This document shows, piece after piece, positions 47,173-55,758 of a stretch of DNA of 64,000 bases. Each line of letters starts with the position of its first letter. Within the stretch, counting starts at the first letter, position 1. Made by a program: the position numbers and the translations under genes. Source of the DNA: Sphingomonas sp. (GTDB lineage Bacteria; Pseudomonadota; Alphaproteobacteria; Sphingomonadales; Sphingomonadaceae); the NCBI RefSeq assembly GCF_017745215.1, contig NZ_JAGHZV010000021.1, positions 21,564 through 85,563 of the forward strand, written 5' to 3'. The notes below the pieces were generated by a model. The model saw only the letters and a program-made list of their open reading frames with translations. It did not search any database and was not told where the DNA came from.

Positions 47173-47640
47173 ATGACCGACTTGAGCGACTTGCTCGCCC
47201 ACGAAGCCGTGGTCGCGGGCATGAATGTGGGCAACCGCAAGATCTTGTTTCAGCAGCTCGGGGGACTTGCCGAGCGGGCTTATGGTCTTGATGCCAAGAT
47301 CGTCGCCGAGCGACTCGCCGATCGCGAGAAGCTCGGCTCGACGGGCTTCGGCGGCGGGATCGCGATTCCGCACGCCAAGCTCGACGGGCTGAAGCATGTC
47401 GTCGGCGCCTTCGTGCGGCTGGCGCAGCCGATCGAGTTCGGCGCGGTCGATGAGCTGCCGGTGGACCTGGTGTTCATGCTGCTCTCCCCCGTGGGTGCGG
47501 GCGCCGAGCATCTCAAGGCGCTCGCGCGCGTCTCGCGGCTGCTGCGCGACCGGGCCTTCGCCGCCAAGCTGCGCGGCGCCGGGTCGCACGATGCCATCTT
47601 CGCGCTGATCGCCGGCGTCGAGGCGCGTGACGCCGCCTGA
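47173..47640 (+). CDS. ptsN: Nitrogen PTS EIIA protein (PtsN)
   Basis: The EIIA-Ntr domain of the regulatory phosphotransferase system. The phospho-accepting His is in GGIAIPHAKLDGL (about residue 66), with LLSPVGAGAEHLKALARVSRLLRD further on. It has 155 residues from the ATG at 47173, which has GGAAG upstream; the ORF track adds 11 codons. Its 3' end overlaps the next gene by 14 bp. Confidence 0.93.
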   Translation: MTDLSDLLAHEAVVAGMNVGNRKILFQQLGGLAERAYGLDAKIVAERLADREKLGSTGFGGGIAIPHAKLDGLKHVVGAFVRLAQPIEFGAVDELPVDLVFMLLSPVGAGAEHLKALARVSRLLRDRAFAAKLRGAGSHDAIFALIAGVEARDAA

Positions 47641-48103
47641 CGCCGTATCGGGCGCTCCCACCGGGGCGGAGGCGCATTATCGCGCGCTCGAATCGCTCTA
47701 TGCCTCGGCGCCGATCAACCAGCTGTTCGACTCGCGGCTGGTGATTCCCGAGGCCGGCGTCGCCCGGATCGAGTTCACCCTCGATGGCCGCTATTTCCAC
47801 GCCGCCGGCGCGGCGCACGGCACGAGCTACTTCAAGATGCTCGACGACGCGGCCTTCTATGCCGCGAACAGCCTGGTCACCGATCGCTTCCTGCTCACCA
47901 CTGCCTTCAACCTGCTGCTCACCAAGCCTTTGAGGGAGGGTCCGGTGGTCGCCGAAGGCCGCTGGGTGAGCGGCCAGCGCCGCGTGTTCGTCGCCGAGGC
48001 GCGGCTGATCGACGCGACCGGCGAGGAGGCCGCGCGCGGCACCGGCACCTTCATGCGCTCGCGCATCGCGCTTGCCGGGCTGCCCGGCTATCGCCAGGGG
48101 TGA
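47627..48103 (+). CDS. PaaI-type hotdog thioesterase
   Basis: A 158-residue single-domain hotdog protein: VIPEAGVARIEFTLDGRYFHAAGAAHGTSYFKMLDDAAFYAANSL matches the PaaI thioesterase core with its acidic residue on the hotdog helix. It probably hydrolyses an acyl-CoA thioester; the substrate is unknown. The start is a GTG overlapping ptsN, and it overlaps DUF1491 by 4 bp. Confidence 0.8.
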   Translation: MTPPDAVSGAPTGAEAHYRALESLYASAPINQLFDSRLVIPEAGVARIEFTLDGRYFHAAGAAHGTSYFKMLDDAAFYAANSLVTDRFLLTTAFNLLLTKPLREGPVVAEGRWVSGQRRVFVAEARLIDATGEEAARGTGTFMRSRIALAGLPGYRQG

Positions 48104-48441
48104 GCGCGCGCGTCACCAGCGCAGTGATGGCCAGCGCGCTGATCCGGCGCGTGAACCAGGAAGGCGGCATGGCCGCCGTGCTTGCCAGGGGCGACCCGAC
48201 CGCGGGCGCCATTCTGCTGCTCTTGCTCGAGAAAGGCCGCAATCCCCGCTTCTTCGAGCGCGGCATCGGGGCTGATGGCGAACCCGCGCTGGTCCGCGCC
48301 GGTCCGGCCGAACTCATCGACGACGCGGCCGCGCACGACTATTGGTCGCGGCGCCGTTCGCGCGATTCGGACCTGTGGGTGATCGAACTGGATATCGCAG
48401 ACGGGGAACGGTTCGCCGCTGCAACGATGGGCGTTGGTTGA
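48100..48441 (+). CDS. DUF1491 family protein
   Basis: A 113-residue cytoplasmic protein with the DUF1491 pattern: VTSAVMASALIRRVNQEGGMAAVLARGDPTAGAILLLLLEKG, then YWSRRRSRDSDLWVIELDI. The family is confined largely to alphaproteobacteria and its role is unknown. It is co-directional and overlapping with the thioesterase gene. Confidence 0.85.
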   Translation: MSARVTSAVMASALIRRVNQEGGMAAVLARGDPTAGAILLLLLEKGRNPRFFERGIGADGEPALVRAGPAELIDDAAAHDYWSRRRSRDSDLWVIELDIADGERFAAATMGVG

Positions 48442-48597
48442 CACCCAGCGGCTACGCCGCCAAAGGCCCGCCACCATTAATAGCGTTGTGCCGCGCGGGG
48501 TGTGAAGCCGGGCGGTTACGCAGTCGGGGGGAAACCCGGCGGCCCCAGAACCAACCAGGGGGCCGGCCGCGAACCAACCGCATAGTTGCGACCTTCA

Positions 48598-49239
48598 ATG
48601 AAGTTCCTGTCTCGCGCCGCGGCCGCCGCGGCTGTGACGTTTTGCGCTGGCGCACTTGCGAATGCCGCCACGCTCGATCTCGGGGCCCTGCCGGCCCAGA
48701 TTGATCAACACCTGAACGCCCCGGTGACCGCACAGGTTCCGCAGCCGCAGGTCGCGGCGGGCACGCTTCCCCAGGCGGGGAGCGCCCAGGTGATCCCGGC
48801 TCCGATCACGGAGGCCGAAGCCCCCAAGTTCACGACGCTGGCTGCCGCTGTCGACGCGCAGGGTGTGCCGGGCGCTGCCGATTCGGAGCTGCGCTGCCTC
48901 GCCACCGGCGTCTATTTCGAAGCCAAGGGCGAGCCGCTCTCGGGCCAGCTCGCGGTCGCCGAAGTGATCCTCGATCGCGCGTCTTCGGGCCGCTTCCCGC
49001 CCTCGGTGTGCCGCGTGCTGTCGCAGCCGGGGCAATTCTCCTTCGTCCGCGGTGGCAGGATGCCGACGCCGCCGTCGAACGCCGCCTGGCGCAAGGCAAT
49101 GGCGGTCGCGCTCGTCGCGCAGAAGGACCTCTGGGCCTCGCCGGTCGACGGCGCGCTCTATTTCCACGCGCGCTACGTACGGCCGACGTGGAAGCGCGCG
49201 CGCGTCGGCTCGGTCGGCAACCACGTCTTCTATCGCTGA
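48598..49239 (+). CDS. SleB-type cell wall hydrolase
   Basis: A 213-residue exported peptidoglycan hydrolase. It has a signal peptide (LSRAAAAAAVTFCAGALANA), a Pro/Gln/Ala linker, and the hydrolase_2 (SleB/CwlJ) domain from about residue 100: RCLATGVYFEAKGEPLSGQLAVAEVILDR and FSFVRGGRM. The start is the ATG at 48598. The 156-bp upstream gap holds a direct repeat GAACCAACC (48548 and 48571). Confidence 0.88.
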   Translation: MKFLSRAAAAAAVTFCAGALANAATLDLGALPAQIDQHLNAPVTAQVPQPQVAAGTLPQAGSAQVIPAPITEAEAPKFTTLAAAVDAQGVPGAADSELRCLATGVYFEAKGEPLSGQLAVAEVILDRASSGRFPPSVCRVLSQPGQFSFVRGGRMPTPPSNAAWRKAMAVALVAQKDLWASPVDGALYFHARYVRPTWKRARVGSVGNHVFYR

Positions 49240-49269
49240 AGCCGGCGGAGGCGCGCGGGGCTTTTCCGC

Positions 49270-49284
49270 GTTCCTAGAATGTTC
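49270..49284. promoter_or_regulatory. LexA (SOS) box upstream of mmcB
   Basis: GTTC-N7-GTTC (GTTCCTAGAATGTTC), an exact match to the alphaproteobacterial consensus, 13 bp before the mmcB ATG. This is the second perfect box in the window and is consistent with DNA-damage control of mmcB. Confidence 0.85.
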
Positions 49285-49297
49285 TAGTCAGGCGGGG

Positions 49298-49798
49298 ATG
49301 CGCAACCTGGCGTCCCCGCCTGATCTGTCTCCGGAGCTCGCGCCGATGATCGCGGCGGACGTCGTGCGCGGCGTCTGCCGGATGCTGCTGCGCGACCATG
49401 ACAGCGTGGCCATCGGCGAAGTGCCCCTCGCCGGCGGCCGCCGTGCCGACCTGATGGCGATCGACGCGCGCGGCGAGATCGTCATCGTCGAGATCAAGGT
49501 GTCGCGCGCCGACCTGCTCGGCGACTGCAAATGGACCGAGTATCTCGATCATTGCGACCGGTTCTTCTGGGCGGTGCCGTCGGGCTTCGACCTGTCGCCC
49601 TTCGAGACCGAGGCCTTTCTGCCCGCGCGCGCCGGGCTGATCGTCGCCGACCGCTACGACGCGGCGATCCTGCGCGACGCCGCCTGCGTGGCGCTTCCTG
49701 CGGCGACCCGCAAGCGCTGCACCCTCGCCTTCGGCCGCCGCGCGGCGCGGCGCGTGCTGGCGATGCTCGACCCTGAGTCGGCGGCGATTCTGCCTTAG
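49298..49798 (+). CDS. mmcB: MmcB family DNA repair protein
   Basis: A 166-residue PD-(D/E)XK-like nuclease protein of the MmcB family, linked to mitomycin C resistance in Caulobacter. The nuclease-like core is RRADLMAIDARGEIVIVEIKVS (Asp, then ExK), followed by WTEYLDHCDRFFWAVPSGF. A LexA box lies just upstream. The ORF track starts inside the preceding gene; the ATG at 49298 is chosen. It overlaps the convergent ankyrin gene by 4 bp. Confidence 0.9.
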   Translation: MRNLASPPDLSPELAPMIAADVVRGVCRMLLRDHDSVAIGEVPLAGGRRADLMAIDARGEIVIVEIKVSRADLLGDCKWTEYLDHCDRFFWAVPSGFDLSPFETEAFLPARAGLIVADRYDAAILRDAACVALPAATRKRCTLAFGRRAARRVLAMLDPESAAILP

Positions 49799-50400
49799 AG
49801 CTTCGGCCCCGCCACGCCCTTGCGCTGGACCTTGGGCGCATCGGCGAGTGCCTTGACGATCGCCGGCGGCATGCGCCCGTCGGCCTTGGCATAATCGCGC
49901 GCGCTCATCCCGGCGAGCACATCGGCCTGGTCGGGGTCAGCACCCGAATCGAGCAGCAGCCGCACCATCTCGATATTGCGGAGCTGCACCGCGCGGATCA
50001 GCGGCGTCTCGCCCTTCGAATTGCGCAGGTTCACGTTCGCCTTGTAGGTGATCAGGATCTGCACGCCTTCGACATAATCGTGGTTCACCGCGACCATCAT
50101 CGGGGTGTTGCCCTGATTGTCCTGGATGTTCGGATTGGCGTCGCGCTGAAGCAGGAAGCGCAGATAGACCGTGCTGCCCTTCTTCGCGACGATGTGGAGC
50201 CCGGCCTCGCCGGTCGAGCGATCCTTGGTGTCGACGATCCGCACGCCCGGCTCGTTGAGCATGTCGGTGACCTTGGTCCCGTCTTCCTTCCGCACGGCTT
50301 CGAGGAACTGATAGCCGTCGGAGAAATGCTGGGCGCTGGCCGGCGCGGCGGCGGCAAGCATCGCGGCGGCGGCCACGCACCCGAGGAAACGGTACGACAT
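49795..50400 (-). CDS. Exported ankyrin repeat protein
   Basis: A 201-residue protein with a signal peptide (CVAAAAMLAAAAPASAQ) and about three to four ankyrin repeats between residues 60 and 170, for example DNQGNTPMMVAVNHDYVEGVQILI and NSKGETPLIRAVQLRNIEMVRLLLDSG. It probably mediates protein contacts in the periplasm. The partner is unknown. It is divergent from the SCO gene, with 73 bp between starts. Confidence 0.88.
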   Translation of the reverse strand: MSYRFLGCVAAAAMLAAAAPASAQHFSDGYQFLEAVRKEDGTKVTDMLNEPGVRIVDTKDRSTGEAGLHIVAKKGSTVYLRFLLQRDANPNIQDNQGNTPMMVAVNHDYVEGVQILITYKANVNLRNSKGETPLIRAVQLRNIEMVRLLLDSGADPDQADVLAGMSARDYAKADGRMPPAIVKALADAPKVQRKGVAGPKL

Positions 50401-50473
50401 CTACTCAACCTTTCGCGGGAAACCCCCCGGAGACCTTGCAAGCCCGCGCGGTTCAGATCAAGGCTGCGGCGCC

Positions 50474-51067
50474 ATGAATCGCAAGGCGATCCGTATCGCG
50501 GCTGCAATAAGCGCCGCACTGTTGCTTGCAAATTGCAGCACTGCAACACCGCAGCAACCTCCGCTGGCCGGCGCCAAGGTCGGCGGCCCCTTCGCGCTGA
50601 CCGACAAGGACGGCAGGACGGTTCGCGACTCCGATTTCGCGGGGAAGTACCGGCTGGTCTATTTCGGCTATACCTTCTGCCCCGATGCCTGCCCCACCGA
50701 CATGGCCAAGCTCGGCCAGGCACTGAAGAAGCTCGACAAGAGCGATCCCGCGCTCTCGGCGAAGCTGGTGCCGATCTTCATCACCGTCGACCCCGAGCGC
50801 GATACGCCCAAGGTCGTCGGCGAGTTCACCGCCAATTTCCACCCGCGGATGATCGGGCTCACCGGCAGCCTCGATGCGATCAAGCAGGTCGCGCGCGAAT
50901 ACAGCGTCTATTTCGCCAAGCAGCCGCCCGCGCCGGGCGGCGGCTACCTCGTCGACCACAGCCGGGTGATCTACCTGATGGGGCCCAAGGGCGAGCCGAT
51001 CGCGCCGATCACCAGCGACATGAGCGTCGACGAGATCATCGAGACGATCAAGCGCTGGGCGGTGTGA
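50474..51067 (+). CDS. SCO family copper chaperone (SenC/PrrC-like)
   Basis: A thioredoxin-fold protein for CuA assembly in cytochrome c oxidase. The 197-residue lipoprotein has lipobox LLANC, the copper motif FGYTFCPDACPTDM (CxxxC) and the distal His in YLVDHSRVIYLM. A GTGA junction links it to the next gene. Confidence 0.92.
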   Translation: MNRKAIRIAAAISAALLLANCSTATPQQPPLAGAKVGGPFALTDKDGRTVRDSDFAGKYRLVYFGYTFCPDACPTDMAKLGQALKKLDKSDPALSAKLVPIFITVDPERDTPKVVGEFTANFHPRMIGLTGSLDAIKQVAREYSVYFAKQPPAPGGGYLVDHSRVIYLMGPKGEPIAPITSDMSVDEIIETIKRWAV

Positions 51068-51072
51068 GCGCC

Positions 51073-51504
51073 ATGGCCGACCGCTTCTGGGAAAAGCCGC
51101 TCGCGAGCCTCGACCGCGCGCAATGGGAGGCGCTGTGCGACGGCTGCGGGAAATGCTGCCTCCACAAGCTCGAGGACGACGAGACCGGCGAGCTCTTCCC
51201 GACCAATGTCGCCTGCCGCCTGCTCGACCGGCATATGGGGCGATGCAAGGATTATAAGCACCGCCACGCCTATGTCGCCGAATGCGTGCGGCTCAATGCG
51301 GGCAACGTCACCCAGATCGACTGGCTGCCGTCGACCTGCGCCTACCGCCTGCGCGCGGCGGGCGAGCCGCTGCCCGACTGGCATTATCTGGTGAGCGGCG
51401 ACCCCGAGGCCGTCCACCGCGCGGGCGAATCGACGCGTGGCTGGACCGTCTCCGAGGACGATGCGGGCGACTTCGAGCATCACCTGGTGGACCGCAAGCT
51501 GTGA
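51073..51504 (+). CDS. YcgN family cysteine-cluster protein
   Basis: A 143-residue member of the UPF0260/YcgN family with clustered cysteines: CDGCGKCCLHKLED, NVACRLLDRHMGRCKDY and CVRLNAG, likely a zinc or Fe-S binding scaffold. The ATG at 51073 is used; a GTG at 51064 overlapping the SCO stop is an equally plausible start. Confidence 0.88.
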   Translation: MADRFWEKPLASLDRAQWEALCDGCGKCCLHKLEDDETGELFPTNVACRLLDRHMGRCKDYKHRHAYVAECVRLNAGNVTQIDWLPSTCAYRLRAAGEPLPDWHYLVSGDPEAVHRAGESTRGWTVSEDDAGDFEHHLVDRKL

Positions 51505-52196
51505 GCGAAGCGGCGGGCCACGGGCTCGACGTCGTGCGCAACCCGCGTGCGCGACGGATGCGGCTGTCGGTGGATCCGCGCAGCGGCCGCGTCCGGCTGA
51601 CGCTGCCGCCGCGTGCGTCGCTGCGCCATGCGCTCGCCTGGGCGGAGGAGCAGCGCGAGTGGGTCGCACGCCAGCGCTCGAAGCTCCCTGAGGTCCGCCC
51701 GTTCGTGCCCGGCGCGCGCGTTCCCTGGGGCGACGGGGAGATCGAGATCGTCTGGCCGGCGGGCGTGGCACGCACGCCGCGGCTCGAGGGCGAGCGGCTG
51801 CTCTGCGGCGGCCCGCGCGAGGGGCTCGAGCGGCGCGTCGAGCGCTGGCTGAAGCGCGAGGCGCTGGCGCTGCTCAGCCGCGAGACTGCCGAATATGCCG
51901 CCAGGGCCGGGGTTAAGGTCGCGAGCGTGACGATCGGCGATCCGCGCGCGCGCTGGGGAAGCTGCGCCTCGTCGGGGGCGATCCGCTACAGCTGGCGGCT
52001 CGCGCTGGCGCCGGCCTTCGTGCGGCGCGCGACGGTGGCGCACGAAGTCGCGCACCGCGTCCATATGAACCATGGCCCGGCGTTCCACGCGCTGGTCGCG
52101 CAGCTGTTCGGCGCCGATCCCACGCCCGCGCGCGAATGGCTGCGGCGGCACGGCGCGCAGCTCCACTGGATCGGGCGCGGAGCCGCGGAGGCGTGA
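51501..52196 (+). CDS. YgjP/DUF45 family M48-like metallopeptidase
   Basis: A 231-residue zinc metallopeptidase-like protein with the active-site helix VAHEVAHRVHMNHGPAFH (HExxH plus a third His) and the upstream block GDPRARWGSCASSGAIRYSWRL that is conserved in the family. The start is a GTG overlapping the YcgN stop. Physiological substrates are unknown. Confidence 0.87.
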   Translation: MSEAAGHGLDVVRNPRARRMRLSVDPRSGRVRLTLPPRASLRHALAWAEEQREWVARQRSKLPEVRPFVPGARVPWGDGEIEIVWPAGVARTPRLEGERLLCGGPREGLERRVERWLKREALALLSRETAEYAARAGVKVASVTIGDPRARWGSCASSGAIRYSWRLALAPAFVRRATVAHEVAHRVHMNHGPAFHALVAQLFGADPTPAREWLRRHGAQLHWIGRGAAEA

Positions 52197-52780
52197 TCGC
52201 GCGCACCGGCCTCGGCCTGCGCGCGCAGAAGGGCGGGGCGGTGGCCGTGGCGGTGGTGCTCGAGGGGGGCAAGCCGCGAGTCGTGTCCTCGACGCTGCTC
52301 GCGACTCACGCCGAGGGCGACCGGCTGTCGCTCGAACCCTATCGCGTCGCGCACGGGCTCGGCCAGGGGCGCGCCGCCGAAGCCGCTGACGCCGTTGCCG
52401 AGGGCCGCGCGCGGCAGGACCGGCTGGCCGAGGCTGGATTACGAGCGATCGTCGACGGACCCTTCGTCGCGGCGCTGCTGGTCAATCGTGCCGGCTGGGT
52501 GACCAACCTCCTCGACTACAGCCTCGCCTGGCCCGACCATGTCCCCGTCGCCGAAGGGCTGGCGGTGCGCGAGGCGCTGCGGACCGGGCTGCGCGCGTGC
52601 GGCGTCGAGACGCTCGAGCTCGACGAGAAGTCGCTCCCCGAGCGCGCCGCCGAGAGGCTCGGGCTGGCTTCCGCCGAGATCGACGCGCGGCTCAAGGCGC
52701 TGGGCAAGGCCGTCGGCGGGCCGTGGCGCAAGGAACAGAAGCTCGCCTGCCTCGCCGGCTGGATCGCCGCGCTCGGCTGA
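52193..52780 (+). CDS. Protein of unknown function, possible actin/RNase H-like fold
   Basis: A 195-residue protein starting (GTG) IARTGLGLRAQKGGAVAVAVVLEGGKPRVVS. The opening beta hairpins and VETLELDEKSLPERAAERLG suggest a small nucleotide-binding or RNase H-like fold, but this is only a pattern impression. It overlaps the DUF45 gene by 4 bp and ends about 70 bp before a REP-like repeat. Recorded as unrecognised. Confidence 0.6.
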   Translation: MIARTGLGLRAQKGGAVAVAVVLEGGKPRVVSSTLLATHAEGDRLSLEPYRVAHGLGQGRAAEAADAVAEGRARQDRLAEAGLRAIVDGPFVAALLVNRAGWVTNLLDYSLAWPDHVPVAEGLAVREALRTGLRACGVETLELDEKSLPERAAERLGLASAEIDARLKALGKAVGGPWRKEQKLACLAGWIAALG

Positions 52781-52848
52781 AGCCGCGAGCTCGTCCTGCT
52801 GTGAACTTGGGCGTGTCATCAAATGTGAATGGGTGTCACGCCCTCAAA

Positions 52849-52932
52849 CCGTCATCCCGGCGAAAGCCGGGACCCAGGGCCACGAGCGACGCACTTTGTA
52901 ACCCTGGGTCCCGGCTTTCGCCGGGATGACGG
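52849..52932. repeat. REP-like palindromic repeat, copy 2
   Basis: An 84-bp inverted repeat: CCGTCATCCCGGCGAAAGCC…, with a matching right arm. The centre (CACGAGCGACGCACTTTGTA) closely resembles that of the copy at 60.6 kb, so the whole unit, not just the arms, is conserved. It lies between the two convergent genes before pbp1A. Confidence 0.88.
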
Positions 52933-52969
52933 TTGGGGAGTGCCAATTCCCGACCGCAGGTGCGCGGGC

Positions 52970-55147
52970 CTATTCGCGATTGGGCCGGCGGTCCTCGGGG
53001 GTATCGCCGGACTGCTCGCGCGAGGGCGTGCGCGGCGCGGGGATCGGCGCGGGCTGCTGCTCGCGGTCGCGGCGGCGCTCGCGTCGGGAATCGCCGTTCT
53101 CGTCGCGGTTGTTCGCGCGCGGATCGGTGTCCGAGCCGCCGCCGGTCATCCGGTCGATCCAGTCCTCGTCGAGCTGGCTGCCCGGGCCGGCGTCCTGCCC
53201 CTGGCCGCGGCTGCCGTCGCGCGCGCTGTCGTCGGGGTTCACCGGCATGCCGTCGTCGTCGACGAAGGCGCCGTTGTCGGGGGCGCCGAGATAGTCTTCC
53301 TCGTTGCCGAAGTCCTCGGGCGGGGTGACTTCGGTCTCGAACTGCTCGACCGGCCGGCCGGCGACCGCGCGCGACATGAACGCCGAGAACGCGCGTGCCG
53401 GCGCCGTGCCGCCCTGGAGGCCGGGCACCACCTTGGCATCGTCGCGGCCCATCCACACGCCGGTGGTGAGCCCGCTCGAAAAGCCGATGAACCAGCCGTC
53501 CTTGTTCGAGGTGGTCGTGCCGGTCTTGCCCGCGACCGGGCGGCCGATCTGCGCCGCCTTGCCGGTGCCGGTCATCACCGCGGTCTGGAGCAGGTCGGTC
53601 ATCTGCGCGGCGACATGCTCGCCCACCAGCACGCGGCTGGTGTCGACTTCATGCTGGTAGATCACCGATCCGTTCGCGGTCACGCGCGTGATGGCGTAGG
53701 GCGTCACCTGCACGCCGCGCTGGCCGACCGAGGCGAAGGCGCGCGTCATGTCGATCAGGCGGACGTCGGAGGTGCCGAGCACCATCGCCGGGGTCGTGTC
53801 GATCTTGCTCGAGATGCCGAAGCGGCGCGCCATGTCCGCCACCGTGCCGAAGCCGACTTCCTGGCCCATCTTGGCCGCGATCGTGTTCACTGAATAAGCG
53901 AAGGCGTTGCGCAGCGTCATCTCGCCGCGGAACTGGCCCGAGCTGTTGCGCGGGCTCCAGCCGGCGATCGTCACCGGCTCGTCGACCACCATGTCGTCGG
54001 GATGGTGCCCCGCCTCGAGCGCGGCGAGATAGACGAACAGCTTCCACGACGAGCCCGGCTGGCGCTCGGCCTGGGTCGCGCGGTTGTAGATCGATTCGAC
54101 ATAGTCGGTGCCGCCCACCATCGCGCGCACCGCGCCATCGCGGTCGAGGCTCACCAGCGCGCCTTGGGCGTTCTTGGGCGCCATCGTGCGGATCGCGTCG
54201 TTGGCGGCGCGCTGCATGTTGGGATCGAGCGTGGTCCACACCTCGAGCGGCGCTTCGGTCTCGTCGATCAGCACTTCGAGCTGCGGCAGCGCCCAGTCGG
54301 TGAAGTAGCGCGCGCTGTTCTGCCCCGCCTCGCGCGCGAGCTTGAGGCCCTGCGGATTGGCGCTGGCGGCTTCGGCAGGCGTGATCACGCCCTGTTCCTG
54401 CATCACCTGCAGCACCACGCCGGCGCGGCCCTTGGCGGCTTCCTCGTCGGCGGTCGGCGAATAATGCGACGGCGCGCGGACGAGGCCGGCGATCACCGCG
54501 GCCTCGGAGAGCGTCAGGCTGGTCGCGGCATGGCCGAAGAACTTGCGGCTCGCCGCGTCGATGCCATAGGCGCCGCCGCCGAAATAGACCTTGTTGAGGT
54601 AGAGCTCGAGGATCTGCTGCTTGGTGAACTTGCGCTCCATCGCCAGCGCGATCACGGCCTCGCGAATCTTGCGGCCGATGTCGTATTTGTTCGACAGGAA
54701 GATCGTGCGCGCCACCTGCTGGGTGATCGTCGAGGCGCCCTGGACGCGGCGGTTCTCGCCGCGATGCTCGAAGGCGAGCCACAGGCCGCGCATCATGCCC
54801 CAGACGTCGACGCCCCAATGCGATTCGAAGCGCTTGTCCTCGATCGAGACCATCGCTTCCTTCATCACCTTGGGCACGTGGTCGTAGTCGATCCACTCGC
54901 CATAGCTCGGCCCCAGGGAGACGAGCACGGTGCCGTCCGAGGCGTGGACGCGAATCATCTGGCCGTTGGGCGAGGACTTCATCTCGTCGAAGCTCGGCAG
55001 CGTCGCGCGGGTCGAATAGACCGCGATCACGAGGACGATGAAGGCGAGCAGCCCGAGCGCGCCGATTCCGCCCGCGGTCCACAAGAGCCAGCGACGCCAC
55101 TTCGGCCAGGAGGGGAAGCGCGCGAGGAGGTTCGGTTTCGTGGCCAT
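52970..55147 (-). CDS. Class A penicillin-binding protein 1A
   Basis: A bifunctional peptidoglycan glycosyltransferase/transpeptidase. The 725-residue protein has one N-terminal membrane anchor (LLWTAGGIGALGLLAFIVLVIAVY), the GT51 domain with VSIEDKRFESHWGVD and QGASTITQQVARTIFLS, and the transpeptidase domain with SxxK in QPGSSWKLF, SVNTIA (SxN) and KTGTTTSNKDGWFIG. A roughly 100-residue Asp/Arg/Pro-rich C-terminal tail follows. It is the last gene of a minus-strand pair with msrB. Confidence 0.95.
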   Translation of the reverse strand: MATKPNLLARFPSWPKWRRWLLWTAGGIGALGLLAFIVLVIAVYSTRATLPSFDEMKSSPNGQMIRVHASDGTVLVSLGPSYGEWIDYDHVPKVMKEAMVSIEDKRFESHWGVDVWGMMRGLWLAFEHRGENRRVQGASTITQQVARTIFLSNKYDIGRKIREAVIALAMERKFTKQQILELYLNKVYFGGGAYGIDAASRKFFGHAATSLTLSEAAVIAGLVRAPSHYSPTADEEAAKGRAGVVLQVMQEQGVITPAEAASANPQGLKLAREAGQNSARYFTDWALPQLEVLIDETEAPLEVWTTLDPNMQRAANDAIRTMAPKNAQGALVSLDRDGAVRAMVGGTDYVESIYNRATQAERQPGSSWKLFVYLAALEAGHHPDDMVVDEPVTIAGWSPRNSSGQFRGEMTLRNAFAYSVNTIAAKMGQEVGFGTVADMARRFGISSKIDTTPAMVLGTSDVRLIDMTRAFASVGQRGVQVTPYAITRVTANGSVIYQHEVDTSRVLVGEHVAAQMTDLLQTAVMTGTGKAAQIGRPVAGKTGTTTSNKDGWFIGFSSGLTTGVWMGRDDAKVVPGLQGGTAPARAFSAFMSRAVAGRPVEQFETEVTPPEDFGNEEDYLGAPDNGAFVDDDGMPVNPDDSARDGSRGQGQDAGPGSQLDEDWIDRMTGGGSDTDPRANNRDENGDSRRERRRDREQQPAPIPAPRTPSREQSGDTPEDRRPNRE

Positions 55148-55191
55148 GCGGGACGAGTGAACTAAGCCCTTATCGGGCGGCGCTCAAGCCG

Positions 55192-55632
55192 TCACGCGCC
55201 GCCGGTTTCGCCGTCGCTCTTGCCGGCTGTCCCGTTAGCGCCGCGTGAACGGAAATCGAGGCTCACCGAGTTCATGCAATAGCGCAGCCCGGTGGGGGGC
55301 GGACCATCGGGGAAGACGTGCCCCAGATGCCCGTCGCAGCGCGCGCAGCGCACCTCGACGCGGTGCATGCCGTGCGTGCCGTCCTCGTGCGCGGTGACGT
55401 GGTCGGGGTCGATCGGCCGGGTGAAGCTCGGCCAGCCCGACCCCGAATCATATTTGTCGTCGCTGTCGAACAGCTCGAGTGCGCAGCCGGCGCAGCGATA
55501 GATGCCGTCGGCCTTGTTGTTGTTGTAGCGGCCGGAGAAGGCGCGTTCGGTGCCGGCTTCGCGCAGCACGTGGAACTGCTCGGGCGTGAGTCGCTTGCGC
55601 CACTCGGCCTCGGATAGATTGAGGTGCTCCAT
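55192..55632 (-). CDS. msrB: Peptide-methionine (R)-S-oxide reductase
   Basis: Reduces methionine-R-sulfoxide in proteins. The 146-residue protein has zinc CxxC pairs in CAGCALEL and [10 protein letters not shown], and the active Cys in [12 protein letters not shown]. msrA lies at the far right of the window, not beside it. Confidence 0.95.
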   Translation of the reverse strand: MEHLNLSEAEWRKRLTPEQFHVLREAGTERAFSGRYNNNKADGIYRCAGCALELFDSDDKYDSGSGWPSFTRPIDPDHVTAHEDGTHGMHRVEVRCARCDGHLGHVFPDGPPPTGLRYCMNSVSLDFRSRGANGTAGKSDGETGGA

Positions 55633-55758
55633 TGCCCGGACATGTGTTGATGCGGAAGGCCGCCGTCAATTGCCGAGTTCGGAATCGAGTCCGAATCGGC
55701 GCGCGGCGTTGCATTGCGCCCACAAGGTCCTAAGCGGGCTCGGCATGCGGAGCACCTC

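Noticed and set aside
55565-55576. AGCACGTGGAAC in msrB as a fourth parS
   Set aside because: Only one half fits GTTYCACGTGRAAC; the left arm has several mismatches and it lies 20 kb away.
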